Below are positions 9,653-21,139 of a stretch of 64,000 bases of DNA, one piece after another. How positions within the stretch are numbered: position 1 is the stretch's first letter; each line of letters starts with the position of its first letter. The DNA is from Artocarpus heterophyllus (lineage: Eukaryota > Streptophyta > Magnoliopsida > Rosales > Moraceae): positions 17,362,519 through 17,426,518 of the forward strand of contig CM046342.1 of NCBI GenBank assembly GCA_025403435.1, written 5' to 3'. A program made the position numbers and the translations under genes. The notes below the pieces were generated by a model. The model did not search any database, was not told the DNA's origin, and was given only the letters and a program-made list of their open reading frames with translations.

Positions 9653-11814
9653 TGTAACGTCCCGAAATTTATTTAATATTAATATAATGTAAATGATGAA
9701 TTAGTGTGCCATAATTAAAGTTTTAACTTTAATTAGATTATTTGGTTGGATTTTTAGTTTTTGGTTGTTTTGTTAAATTGATGTGTTCAAAAGATTTCTT
9801 ATTGATTTAAAATGATGTTTTGAGTTTTAAAACACAACAATTTGTAAAATGTTAAAAATACTCCGTTTTGCAAAACCGTGGGCGGCACATGGTTTTCGCA
9901 CAGTAAAACCGCCCACCGATTTTCTCTATTTATTTCTCTCTTCTCTCTCTCTCTTCACTCTCACGGGCTCTCTCTCTCTCTCTCTCTTTCCTCTCTCTCT
10001 CGGCAGCCTCTCTCTCTCTCTCAATCTCTTTCAAAAATTTTGATTTCCATTCGAATCCAAGCTTCGGAACAGCAAGGAGGAAGCTCGGGGACGTGATTCG
10101 GCAACCGAGAACGCGGATTGAAGCTTCGATTCGAGGTTAGATTCGAAATTTCTAAACTTTTTACAAAATTTTCAATTTTGTGTGTTTTTGAAATCTAAGT
10201 TTGTTTTAGCTTAGAAAACCGTGGATTTGTGTTAAATGAGCTTAGAACAACTAGAATCTAAACCTAGATTGAAGAAAAACGGATTGGATTCAAGATTTTC
10301 ATTTTTCTCCTCTTTTTCTCATTTTCGGATTTTTGAGGAATTCGAGTTCAAATGTTGTTTAAATGATTCCAAACATGTTTTAGAATGTTTTTCTATCAAT
10401 TATAGTTGTTTTTCATGCCTGGGATTTGAGAAAAACAGGTTAGAAACAAGATTTGGATTTTGGGGATTGAGAAACCCGTGGCTGGGATTTCTGGATTTTC
10501 CCAGTTCGGCAGGCCGAAGTTCATGTTCGGCAGGCCGGAGTGATGATCGGCAGGCCGGTGTTCTTCCGACCGGCAGGCCGAATCTGGGGACATGTTCGGC
10601 AGGCCGAACTTTGCTTCCGGCAGGCCGAACTGTACAGTTCGGCAGGCCGAAGCAGGGCGTCCGGCAGGCCGACCGAGGCATGGAAAATTTTGTGATTTTT
10701 ACCCGATTTCACTGTTTTGAACCCTAATTTAAATCCCAACCTTATAGGATGATTTTAATGATACAAATGGCACACTAGGACATCATGAAATGATTTGGTA
10801 ACATAGAATGTCTCGAACTAGATATTGATCGACTTAGTTTGTATCTAGGATTGTTCGTGGTTCCGTGGAGCTAACGTATAGCGGATCGGGATTACGGTGT
10901 GGGGTACCGGCACGAGTACTGAGGTAGGACTTCTATCCTATTTCTTTGGTAGCCTGGTTTTGAAATGATTTGGCTTTGAAAATGATTTCTATCAAAATGT
11001 TTTCAACGGTTGCTTGAAAATGATTTTATCGGTTATATTTTTATATACCGTGACATGAAATGAATTTCATAATGAATGTAATTGACAACACTCGGTAATT
11101 GGGTTTTGAATGATAATGATAATAAACACATGGGCATGATGCCATATCAGAGATCGGGTCGTGATCGACCTTGGGGGCAGGTCCCGAAACCCAGCTGGGC
11201 CACTACGGTGGTGATATCATGGTTTGCCTAGGTAAAAGTAAATTGGTGTTTTGATTTGACGAGTAAACTGTTCTGTGTCAGAACGGTTCTACTCAATTTA
11301 TTTATTTATTTATTCAAGTTCCCTTTCTGTATAACTCCTGATAATGTTATGTTTCTTTGCATTAAATTATTTTATAAAACTTAGTCCTACTGAGCCTTTC
11401 GCTCACGTTTTATCTGTTTTTAAATTCCCCCCCCTTCTAGGTGGTTTCCCATTTAGGTTTGGAAAAGATTCTTCGGACCGAACTCAGGAGCAATAGGAGA
11501 ATTTATTTACAATCTGTATTTATTAATCAAGGCATGTAAGACTTAACTTTATTGGTACTTGGACTGTAATTGTATTTATGATATTGTCAGAACCATGTGT
11601 GTGCACAAGTTGTGGGTTGTGGAACCCATATTCGTGGTTTTTATTCAATTATTATTACTTGCTAAATATTTGTAAATTCGTTTATCAAATGTGGTGGAAA
11701 AATCTTCTTTATTTCTTGCTTAATTGGATTTTTAAACCCTTAATTTCAATTAAACTCTCCTTTAATTAACCTAAATATTCCGCCACGTCACCTCCCGTAC
11801 TCCGGGGAGTGACA
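9653..11814 (+). repeat. gypsy-A 3' LTR (2162 bp)
   Basis: It begins TGTAACGTCCCG and ends GGGGAGTGACA; the usual GGGGCG is changed to GGGGAG. It is about 94 bp longer than the middle LTR, almost entirely because the palindrome cluster at 10504-10674 has eight units instead of four. Coding sequence of an unrelated copia element begins at the next base. Confidence 0.92.
10504..10674 (+). repeat. TTCGGC-AG-GCCGAA palindrome cluster, 8 units
   Basis: Eight units of the CGGCAGGCCGA core are separated by spacers of about 6-16 bp. Some units end GCCGG instead of GCCGA. Units 1 and 5-8 correspond to the shorter cluster at 3688, and units 2-4 are lost there. Confidence 0.85.
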
Positions 11815-12060
11815 AGGCCATTGAGAATATTTTATGACAATTCAGTTACTGTTTTTATGGCTAAAAACAACAAGAGTGGTAGTCAAAGTAAACACATCGA
11901 CATTAAATATTTAGCGATAAGAAAGCGTATTAAAGACAAAGCAGTGGTCATTGAGCACATTAACACTGAATTGATGATTGTCGATCCCTTAACTAAAGGC
12001 ATGCCATCGGTAAAATTTAGGGATCATGTGGACAGAATGAGACTTGGTTCCCTTATGTAA
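11815..12060 (+). pseudogene. Ty1/copia RNase H C-terminus, split by the gypsy-A insertion
   Basis: An open frame enters from the LTR edge and reads about 80 codons to a TAA at 12058-12060. It includes FYDNS (a copia RNase H catalytic-Asp context), SKHIDIKYL and the family signature DPLTKG near the end. This is the last part of a copia Pol. The rest of the gene must lie left of the gypsy-A array, outside the window. The surviving part has no internal stop. Its sequence differs clearly from copia-B RNase H at 23196-23844, so it is a separate copia family. Confidence 0.85.
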
Positions 12061-12311
12061 TTTCTTTGTAACTTTGTAGTGAAACCCTGTATTTATGATA
12101 TTTTCTCATTTCATCTTTAGTTAAGTGCACAAATTTAATTCTGAGAAATATTACTGAAGTTTGGACCTAGAATAAACATAGGGTTTATTCATTAAGTTAC
12201 ATGGGCGAATCTTAAGAGATAAGATATATTGTAATACTCGTCATTTAGAGGACCTATTGTCATGATTCATGTATTTTGTTTTTTATTGTAATAGTTAATG
12301 GAATGTATGGA

Positions 12312-12324
12312 CCAAGTGGGAGAA
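12312..12324 (+). other. copia polypurine tract
   Basis: CCAAGTGGGAGAA lies directly before TGTTAAAT. AAGTGGGAGA is the usual polypurine context of plant copia elements, and it lies about 250 bp after the RNase H stop. Confidence 0.75.
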
Positions 12325-12684
12325 TGTTAAATCCTTGAACGTCCAAGGATCTCATATGATTTGGCCCACGTGGAACATTGTTAATCACCATCAACTGCAC
12401 AAGGACATGTGTCATTTTTGGCAAAAAGCTGCCTCAACCGTGTGATGGCCATGATTATAAAATGAAACCGTGTGTTTTGTGTCTCTTAGCATACAATTCT
12501 TTTAACAATACTACACCATCTAAAGGAGGGTTGTGAGTGCTCAGAAAATCCAAAACATAGCATTGAAAAGGCATTGTCCATGTCGGCCTGAAGTCGCACA
12601 GCGTACGTCAATGGCAGGAGGTACAAAACCGATCCAATTCGTTTCTGTTTTCATTGTTTTAAGTTGTTATGAATGAGATAAACA
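12325..12684 (+). repeat. copia LTR following the split RNase H (3' end approximate)
   Basis: It starts TGTTAAATCC after the polypurine tract. The 3' limit is a guess: a candidate TAAACA end is at 12684, within ATGAGATAAACAACTCACA. No second copy is in the window to fix it, and the left LTR of this element is outside. Confidence 0.5.
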
Positions 12685-14694
12685 ACTCACATACGCTACG
12701 ATAGAGTACTACACGCAGGAATCTCCTTACATAATATACACCCATGGAGTCATGAACAACTTAAAAATGCACTGATTAAGTTATCGTGGTGGGTCTTTCT
12801 GTGGTATTACATGAGTTTTGACTGATAAATATAGCTATAAGAGAGTCATAGACGTTGAAGTTTCATTTTCATTTAGGATCAATCCCAAAAATAGTTCCAA
12901 AACATCATATGAAATCATATTCACTTTCCAAAACTGACCTCAATATTGGTCTCGTAAAGTTATCATTCTGTTATATTTGTGCTAAAATTTGGACAGAATA
13001 AACATGTGGAAATGGCCTGATTAAAAAAAAAAAGATTTAGTATGATATTACTATTTTGTTCTTGGTACGTTATGTTGAAAAGGGTAATTAATAAACCACT
13101 TGAGAATATAATTCAAACCATAAAATTGCAGTTCAAACTAATTTTATTACAAAATTTTCTCTCACAAAATTGAAATTTCAGATCAACTTTGATTTAAACT
13201 CTTAATATGAATTATATTCTTAAACAGCCTATAAATGTATGCAGTGATGTCTATATGCTCCAAACGCATTTTCAATCCACTTTAGTTATTTAACATCTGC
13301 CCACCCTTTAGAACAGGGTGAGTAATTTTTTTTTTGGCAAATTCAGGGTGAGTAATTTAATTTCAACGTTTTAAACATTCGAGGCGAAAGTGGAATTTAA
13401 CGTTTAAAACGTGGAATTTAGTGGAAATTTTAGGAACCATTAATTCAAGATTAACCCTTTAATTTACCCATCTTTGTCTGTACGAGAGGAACCGTTGTGT
13501 TGTGTGGATCTTACGCATGAGCATATTTTGACTTTATATCTAGCTACAAAAGATTTGAAGTTGAAAATATATTGATTTTCGTTGTCGGCATTTCTCAATT
13601 CCCATGGCAACGTTGTTTCCACAAGAATACGTGACCGCAAGGCATTTGATTTTATGATTTTCTTTTTACTCATTAAAAAGACATAAATATTTATTTATTT
13701 TTCGAGAAAAAGACAAATATTTATTTGTTTACACCAACACAAACTAGAAGCAATGCACGTCGATGGTAATTTATATCACAATTTTAGCTATAAAATAACA
13801 GTTATAACTATACAAACTCCTATAAATCAAACACTTATTAAATAGATATGTAAAAATTTAACGGCATTATGTTCTTTCTGTGTAATTAAACATTTCGTAC
13901 TTTTTTTTCTTTTAAAACTATATGCATGCAGATAAACACACTATACATATATGTGTGAGTGTGTGCGTGTGTTAGGTCCATCCAGGGGACCGTACTCCAA
14001 CTATAACATAGAATAAAAGAACATACAGTGACCGTTGTTTATCACATAACATGGACGTTATTTCAATGCAACAAAATTGCAATTTAATGTAGCAGTGAAA
14101 TTTAAAAAGGAACAACAAGGGATGCTTGTCAAACCGTAAAGAAATGTAAAATAAAAGATAATGAGATTGAAAAAAAGTAAAATAATAGAAGTGAGTATCA
14201 TTCATTTTTTTTTTAGTGTTTGCTTACTCATTTGATTGTACAATGAGAAACAATCATATTTACTTTTTACTTGACTAATAACTATTAAATAATAACATTT
14301 AAATTTGAAGATTTAAATAAATATAACATTCATTGTCTTTGATAAATAATCAATACGAAAGGATATGAGAGGATTGATGTTCACGTTCCTCAATTAAGGC
14401 CCGTAAAACTCTCGTTACTAATTTTATACCTATCACTCTTTACTTTTCCTTTTCTTTTGATGCAAATTAAACTTGCCATAAGAATTTAGTCATTCAATAC
14501 CTCTTGTTGCACCTTTGCTTTAGTTATTTAACGAAATATTATAGATGTTAAGTATATTAGGTGAAACGTAGTGAGGGGTAAATAAATTTCTTGGCCATAC
14601 ACATTTTCAATGCAAGTATAGCCTAAAACAACTGTCATATGTTACGTTTTTTACCTCATATGTTACAGTGGATGTCGGCAAGATCTCAACAATG

Positions 14695-14744
<50 letters not shown>
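14695..14744. repeat. Compound microsatellite (TC)n(AC)n(AT)n
   Basis: Runs of TC, then AC, then AT dinucleotides follow each other without interruption. Such compound tracts are usually highly variable in length. Confidence 0.95.
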
Positions 14745-15393
14745 CTAAACACCTAATATATTACATATGCACAGATTTTTTCCATTGTATTATATATGTT
14801 TTGTTATCCTTTCAAGGAAAAAAAAAAGGAAATTGAGTTTTATTGATCCACTCATCAAGCTTAAATATAAGAATCATAATTTTCGTTTGGACTCATTTAA
14901 AAGTATAACTTATTTGATAGCCATCTGCCGCTGAATCATTTGATAATCATCAATGCCAGATAAATAAAAGTATGGCTGCAAAGTATGGCTGCAAAAATTT
15001 GAACAGACAGTGTTTAATAATAGAACTTAAATAATTTCGAGACATATGTAAGTACACAAGCACACACACGCCAAGCACACACATATATATATTAGATTAA
15101 ATATACGATGCTTAGGTTATAATGTTTGTTTTGCTTTCAATGCTAGCCTAAGCACACGAGAAATACATAAGTTGCTGCTTTCAAATGTCAAGAAAGAACT
15201 GCCAAAATGTAATAAGAAATAAAGTCCAGGCAAGCAACTTAATTTGCACCCTAAATACTTTTTTTTTCTCTCTTTTTAATTTCAATAAGCTGTACTATAT
15301 TTGTTGGACTGGATTAATTTTCTTTATTTGCACGATATCCGAGGGTTATGATTTCCATCAAATGTTTATACATAATCATTTTCCTTTTAAAAT

Positions 15394-15545
15394 GGGTTTA
15401 ACATTTACCCTCGTTTTCCTTACGAGGAATTTTTGCAATTGTTTCAATATTTATAGATATTGTTGAAAAAGGGTTTAGCATTTACCCTCGTTTTCTTATG
15501 AGGAATTTTTGCAATTGTTTCAATAATGATAGATATTGTTGTTTT
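15394..15545. repeat. 77-bp tandem duplication
   Basis: Two adjacent units begin GGGTTTAACATTTACCC and GGGTTTAGCATTTACCC. Both contain GAGGAATTTTTGCAATTG and end near AGATATTGTTG. Only a few substitutions separate them. Confidence 0.85.
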
Positions 15546-16031
15546 GACTGTTGGAATTTATTTTTTAATGGTCTAATATATAGGTGTTAATATTAAAAAG
15601 ATATAAAATGCTATAAAAAACTGCTTGTAATCACAAATTAAACTGTTGAAAATTAATCCAACAGTTAAAAAAAAAGTTCTTACTAGTAATTAAAAAAAGA
15701 AAAAAATCCCTATTCTAACAGTTTCAATTTTTCAACGGGACTAAAATTCATTTTTATACTACCTTGTTTTTGAATAATATATATTTTTATGCTACTTCTT
15801 TTTCTTTTTTGGTTCTAGAACCAAGAGTCCATTATTACTAAAAATCTTTTACTTACATTTTTTGTTGTAAAATCTCACTCCTTCAAAATTGTAGCTAGAT
15901 CAAACAGTTTTAGATGTAATAATCATTTATTTGCTTGCATGTGTTCCATTATAAAGAAAAACATGTTGCCAACTAATTAGATATATTTTCGTTTGTACCA
16001 TTATAAAGAGATATATACGCGCGCGTGTGTG

Positions 16032-16137
16032 TTAAGCATATAAAGAAATGTTTAAGTAAAAGTTAGACATAATTTTGTGTGTGTGTTTGTGTGGTCTTTG
16101 TTAAGCATACAAATAAATGTTCAAGTAAAAGTTAAAG
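16032..16137. repeat. Diverged 69-bp direct repeat with GT-rich spacer
   Basis: TTAAGCATATAAAGAAATG and TTAAGCATACAAATAAATG start 69 bp apart. Each is followed by a near-identical AAGTAAAAGTTA, and GT-rich runs lie between them. Confidence 0.7.
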
Positions 16138-17379
16138 AAAAAATTTTTGCTTAACATGAGTCTTTGTTTGTAAGCTTCAACCTCCCTCCTTTTTTTAATT
16201 ATTTTTTTATTTTTTACTTGAGACATATAGAATATTAGAGCTTTTGATTTTATTTATTTATTTTTTATTGAAACAAGTGTTCGGAGGGGAGGTGTTTGAC
16301 TGCCTATAATAGAGAGCTTCACGTTTTAATTATTAAAATGAAGAGAGCACTTATTATATTTTTATTAGCATGTTTACTTTTTCCAACAGTAAGGGCTTAA
16401 TAGAATTATTTATTTATTATATAGGGGGCTATATAAACACTGCTTATTAGTTTATTTATTATTGTATCAAAATAAGAAACCTTAGCCTTCCATTATACAA
16501 AATTGAAATATAACAATGGATATCCATCATCAAAAGATACAGTGAAGATTTAAGCATCTTCGAGTACACGCGTTGAGCACTACATGAACCCTGCAAAGGA
16601 TAGACAATTTTCAATGAAAGAATTGTTAAAATTTCTACCCTTTTAAAACCGTTTTAGCCAAAAATTAATTCTTTCTCAAACAATAATTTCTTTAAATATT
16701 ATTCATTATAAGCTATAAAAACTATCATATTTCATCAAACAACACAACTAACAATCTAAAAGAATGTTACAATTTCTCCTCACAATCATCATCAACATAA
16801 AAATAACGCAGTTCTAACTAACACAAAGTACTTAAATACAAAGTCAACTTTTTTATATAAAATTCAATAAAAAAAATTAAATGAAGGGAAAAAAAAAGCA
16901 TCTTTCAAGCTCCAAATCTAAAAACTTACTAAAAATCAACAAAATTAGGAGCAACAGCAACAACTAGTTGGGTTAGACATTTGTTTTTTGTTACTAAATG
17001 ATATGACCTAAATGTTGAACTATTCACCCTGCTTATTTAGATAGATGCTCACCCCAAGTGTTCCCTAACTGCACGCATACATCCGAAAGTAACTTAATGC
17101 AACGTGGCAAATTTCAGTACGAGCGAATCCCAGACTTGCCCACGCTCATCTAAATCGGCCTAAAAATATTCGAAAAGCGAAGCCCTTCCTCTCAATCTAA
17201 GCCGGCGAAGCTGCCCTTATGTCTAACCACCACTCGCCCCGATCACAATTGGTACATTAGCAATGCATCATGATCAAAAGGCCATAAAAAGCCCATTGCA
17301 TCTGTGTATTGTTATGGTCAAATATTATACTAGCTTGATTTTCTTAACTTGAAGGCAAAGTCGTCTATTTCTTAAGACA

Positions 17380-19481
17380 TGTAACGCTCCGAGATTAATT
17401 AAATGGTTTTTAGTAGATTAAATAGTGGATTAGTGTGCCATGATGAATGTTTTAAACTTAATTTGATCATTTGTGAAATTTCTAAATTAATGTTTTTTTT
17501 TATTTTAATATTTTTTAATTACTCTTAATTATTTTTATTTATTATTTTAAATTTTGAAACAAAACAATTTGTCAAATACCAACCAGGTCCTTTTTTAAAA
17601 CCGTGGGTGGCACACGGTTTTTCCTCATTAGTTTTACTCTCCCTCTCCCTATTTATTTCTATCCCTCAGTCTCTCCCTCTCATTCTTGTTCTCCCTGTCT
17701 CTCTCTTTCTTTGACGCTCTCTCTCTCCCTTTTTCTCTCTTTTGATTCAAAATTTTTGAGTTTAAACTTTAATCCTCAGTCAAATTGGAAGCTTGGGAAC
17801 ATGATTTAGCAACCGCAACTTCGATTTAAAGCTTAAATCAAGGTTAGTTTTCAAAATCTTAAACTTTTTCAAATTTCTCAATTTTCTTCATATTTTGAAA
17901 TCTAAGTTCGTTTAAGCTTAGAAAACCTTTAATCCAAGTTAGAGAAACTTAAAACATCTAGAATCTAATCTTAGTTTGAAGAAAAATGGATTTGAATCAA
18001 GATTTTTTATTTTTCCTCTATTTTTCTATTTTTGGATTTTATTGGATTTTTCTATGTAAATCTTGTTTAAACTAGTTTAAAAATATTCTATTATGTTTTT
18101 CTACCTTCTATAAATGTTTTCTATGCTTGAGAACTAAGAAAAACAGGTTGAAATGAGGAATTGAGCTCGGGGAGGCCGAGACTCAGGTTTTAAAAAATTT
18201 CAAAATTTCCCAGTTCAGCAGGCCAGATTCATACGTCCGGTAGGCCAAACTTGGAAAACTCTGGCAGATCAGACTTGAATTGCTGGTAGGCCGAACTACA
18301 CAGTTTGGCATGCCAAACCAGGGAGACCGGCAGGCCGACCAGGCAGAGTAAAAATTTGTCGTTTTTCACCTGTTTTCACTATTTTGAACCCCGATTGAGA
18401 TTTTGATCCTGTAGTATAATTTTATAAACACAAGTGACATACTAGGACATAATGAGATAGCTTAGCAACATAAGATATCTTAAGCTAGATACCGATAGAC
18501 CTAGTTTCTATTTAAGGTTGTTCGTGGTTTCGTGGAGCTAACGTATAGCGGATCGGGGCTGCGATGTTGGATATCGGTACGGATATTGAGGCAGGACTTC
18601 TACCATTTGCTTGGTAGCCAAGTTTTTAAATGGTTTGGCCTCAAAATAATTTCTATCAAAATGTTTTCAATGATTTATTGAAAAAGGGATTTTTATTTGG
18701 CTGTCTTTACAAGCAGTAGATTAAGGTGAATTTCATAACGAATCACATAATGAATGTAAATAAAAATACTTAGTAAATGGGTTTTAAATAATAATAGAAA
18801 TGAACATAAGGGCATGATACTATATTAGAGATCGGTTGTGTAGCGTGCGACCTTGGGGGTAGGTCCCGAAACCCAACTGGCCCACTTCGGTGGTGATAAC
18901 TATGGTTTACCCAAGAAAGATAAAAGGTACTTTCTAGATGAACTGTTTTTAATAAGACTTATTTAAATTAATTTATTTAACCATGTTTTCTATTTATTTC
19001 TTTGAAAGGTAACTTTTGTATTTAAATTATTAATTTGTTTTTTTTAAACATAGTCCTACTGAGCCTTCCGCTCACGTTTTATTTGTTTTAAATCTTTCCC
19101 CTAGGTGGAATACAGCTTAGGATTGACAAGGGGTCCATAAACCGGACTTGTGACCAGTAGAAGACCTAAGTAGGTTATTTGTATATATAAACAAGGAATG
19201 TATTATTTTAATTTTTGTTTCTATTTTGGACTGTGGTTGTAATTTAAATATTGTCGATACTGTGTGTGTGCACAAGTTGTGGGTGGTGGGACCCAACACG
19301 TAATTTTCTCTTTCCTTACTATTTTATCTCCGTCTGTTCATCTTATTTGTTTAATTATTATAAATACTTGCTTAAAAAGGGTTTTAAATTATCACTTACT
19401 TCATAATTAATTAGATTCTTTAACTTGTGTTTTAATTAAATTTTCACTTAATTAACTTTATTAAACTGCTACGTCACCCCC
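17380..19481 (+). repeat. Old gypsy-A LTR, 3' end cut off
   Basis: It starts TGTAACGCTCCGAG and follows the gypsy-A LTR block by block: GTGGATTAGTGTGCCATGAT, a CT-rich tract near 17640-17745, a degenerate palindrome cluster (18213-18340), GTGGAGCTAACGTATAGCGG, the stem-loop at 19060-19074 and GTGTGTGCACAAGTTGTGGG near 19262. It stops at CTACGTCACCCC, about 20 bp short of the normal end, where a copia-B LTR begins. No gypsy-A internal sequence adjoins it, so it is a solo or remnant LTR. It is far more diverged than the other four copies. Confidence 0.85.
18213..18340 (+). repeat. Degenerate GGCAGGCC cluster in old gypsy-A LTR
   Basis: About six decayed units are present (for example TTCAGCAGGCCAGA, TCCGGTAGGCCAAA, ACCGGCAGGCCGACC). 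They stand at the position homologous to the clusters in the younger LTRs, so the cluster predates the family's recent spread. Confidence 0.7.
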
Positions 19482-20690
19482 TGTTGGAAAAATAGTGCGC
19501 AGCGAAATTTTTTAAACTTTTACAACAGAGTATTTTCTAAAACACAAGTTTGACATGCTATATGCATAAAGTAAATAGATCTTACTGACCTTTGATTGCC
19601 GAAGAACCCCCGCAAAATGTGTAGAGAAGTAACGTTCTAGAAGAGCTTCAATCAACTGGTCTTCTTTACTATTCTCTATCCATGATCGGAGTGAGTGTGG
19701 GCTCACACGTACAGCTCTTCCACCAGGTGACTCTCCTTCCAACCAATCAAGAGAACCCAAAACAAGTGTTCGTGATTTGTGAACAAAAGCTCTCAGGGAT
19801 TTTTCAGATTCTCACCAGTAGAGTATCACTCTTAATCCCTCAATTGATCTTAGTAACTTATGTGACTTACTTCTTATTTATAGAGGTTAGGCCCAAGGGT
19901 CAGTCCTTATCAGATTAGGTCTCAAAATTTGAATCAGAATCAAATTCGGATCAATATCTGATAAGATCCGCGTAGAAACACGTGATCTTATCCTTCGCTC
20001 ATCGGTAGGCCGAACAACATAATCGACAGGCTGAACATGAGGATCGACAGGTTGAACACGAGGATCAACAGGCCGTACTGTCGAATAAAAATCTCAGCGA
20101 ATCTTTTATTTTGTACTTGAAATTCTATAGGATAAAGTCTCAGTTTTAATTCAAATAAACCAATAGAAAAGTTATCTGATTAAAACAACTTTATCTAGAT
20201 AATCTCTAAGAAAATAAATGATTTCCCAATCATTCTATAAGTTTATCTTGATCTAATTTATCTAAAATTAAATCAACCGATAAACAGACAAGAATTATCC
20301 GATCCCAATAATTCAACAAGTTTATCTTGAATCAATTTTATCACAAAATTAATTCAACCGATAAACAGACATGAATTATTTGATTCTTCTGAATTTCAAC
20401 CAATCTGAAAAATATGACATAAGTCACCAATTATTGGAAAAGCACGCTGTATCATTACAGGATGTTGTGGGCAAGCAAAGGGGACCAAATGGACCTATAT
20501 AGTTTAAGCTCTCGATAATTATGAAACCCATACATTTCATAATTATCAACTCTAACACTACTCCACTAAAAGCTTGGAGCTGCACTCTAGAACTACATAG
20601 AATTACGAAGCCGTATAGCTAAGTCTCCATGACATATCATAGTGTATCGTATCCCCATATGATTATCCATAATCGGCTTAAGGACAAGTT
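19482..20690 (-). repeat. Truncated copia-B LTR fragment
   Basis: On the plus strand it begins TGTTGGAAAAATAGTGCGCA, the copia-B LTR 3' end in element sense. It matches the LTRs at 21140 and 31921 up to GGCTTAAGGACAAGTT, then stops. The remaining roughly 800 bp are missing and unrelated sequence follows. It carries a palindrome cluster at about 20001-20082. It appears to have inserted into the old gypsy-A LTR and later lost its outer part. Confidence 0.85.
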
Positions 20691-21134
20691 TTAGAGTCGG
20701 TATGGCGGTGGCAAGCACAATTGTGGGTGTTACAGTGGTGGTAGCAGTGGGGGTTGAGGGAACAAAGAGTGAGGAGTGAGGAGGAGGGAGAATTTGGGAG
20801 AAAGCCTTTAGAGTTTAGGGGAGGGAGAGGGAGATTAGAGTTTGGAACTTATAAAGAAGGAGATGGAAGAAAGTGTTCGGAATTATAGAAGGGAGAGAAA
20901 TTATAAAATTTAGTGAGAAGAAAAGGCAAGAAAATGCCTACAAAACAGAAAAAAAAATATTCCACTTATATTTTTCAAAAAAATTTGATATTTACGATAG
21001 CGTTTGAGCAAGTTAAATGTTGACACTAGATAGCAGTTTATAAGAAACCTATTAACATGCACGTACAAATTTCCAAAACAAATATATGGCAAAGTTTGAG
21101 GGCCAATTATTCTAGTTCCTTTTATTTGGAGGAG
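20691..21134. other. Unclassified sequence between two copia-B LTRs
   Basis: The first half is G-rich (GGTGG and GAGGAG runs, about 20700-20830) and the second AT-rich. I see no coding content. Its right edge is the target site of copia-B1, so its original neighbour is the sequence from 33957. Confidence 0.5.
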
Positions 21135-21139
21135 GTAGG
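21135..21139. other. Target-site duplication of copia-B1, left (GTAGG)
   Basis: GTAGG here and at 33952-33956 flank the TGTTGG...CTAACA element exactly. Confidence 0.9.

Larger units (their letters stand above)
1..11814 (+). mobile_element. Ty3/gypsy chromovirus (gypsy-A), tandem array sharing one LTR
   Basis: The order is partial pol, polypurine tract, LTR, primer-binding site, complete gag-pol, polypurine tract, LTR. The middle LTR (2839-4906) therefore serves as the 3' LTR of the left unit and the 5' LTR of the right unit. No target-site duplication is expected at its left edge and none is seen; coding sequence and a polypurine tract abut it instead. The left unit continues beyond the window. 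Positions 1-2790 match 6815-9604 almost base for base. The right end at 11814 lies inside a copia RNase H gene. Such arrays usually arise by unequal recombination between LTRs. The order of coding domains (RT, RNase H, integrase) and the chromodomain-like tail place it in Ty3/gypsy chromoviruses; the 2-kb LTRs suggest Tekay/Del. Confidence 0.9.
12685..17379. other. Unclassified AT-rich noncoding DNA
   Basis: There is no ORF with recognisable protein content and no RNA gene that I can see. The longest frames (60-93 codons) are low-complexity and AT-driven. The stretch holds a compound microsatellite (14695-14744), a 77-bp tandem duplication (15394-15545) and a diverged 69-bp direct repeat (16032-16137). 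A less AT-rich patch at about 17040-17270 resembles nothing I recognise. Confidence 0.6.

Noticed and set aside
10400..10739. Minus-strand frames rich in LPN, RPAE and SACR repeats, here and near 36640-36965 and 43569-43911
   Set aside because: They are translations of the palindrome cluster in the LTR; the repetition is nucleotide-level and the frames differ between LTRs.
12560..12620. GTCGGCCTGAAG and GGCAGGAGG in the copia LTR near 12580-12620, as a possible further palindrome cluster
   Set aside because: Single partial matches without repetition; chance similarity is enough.
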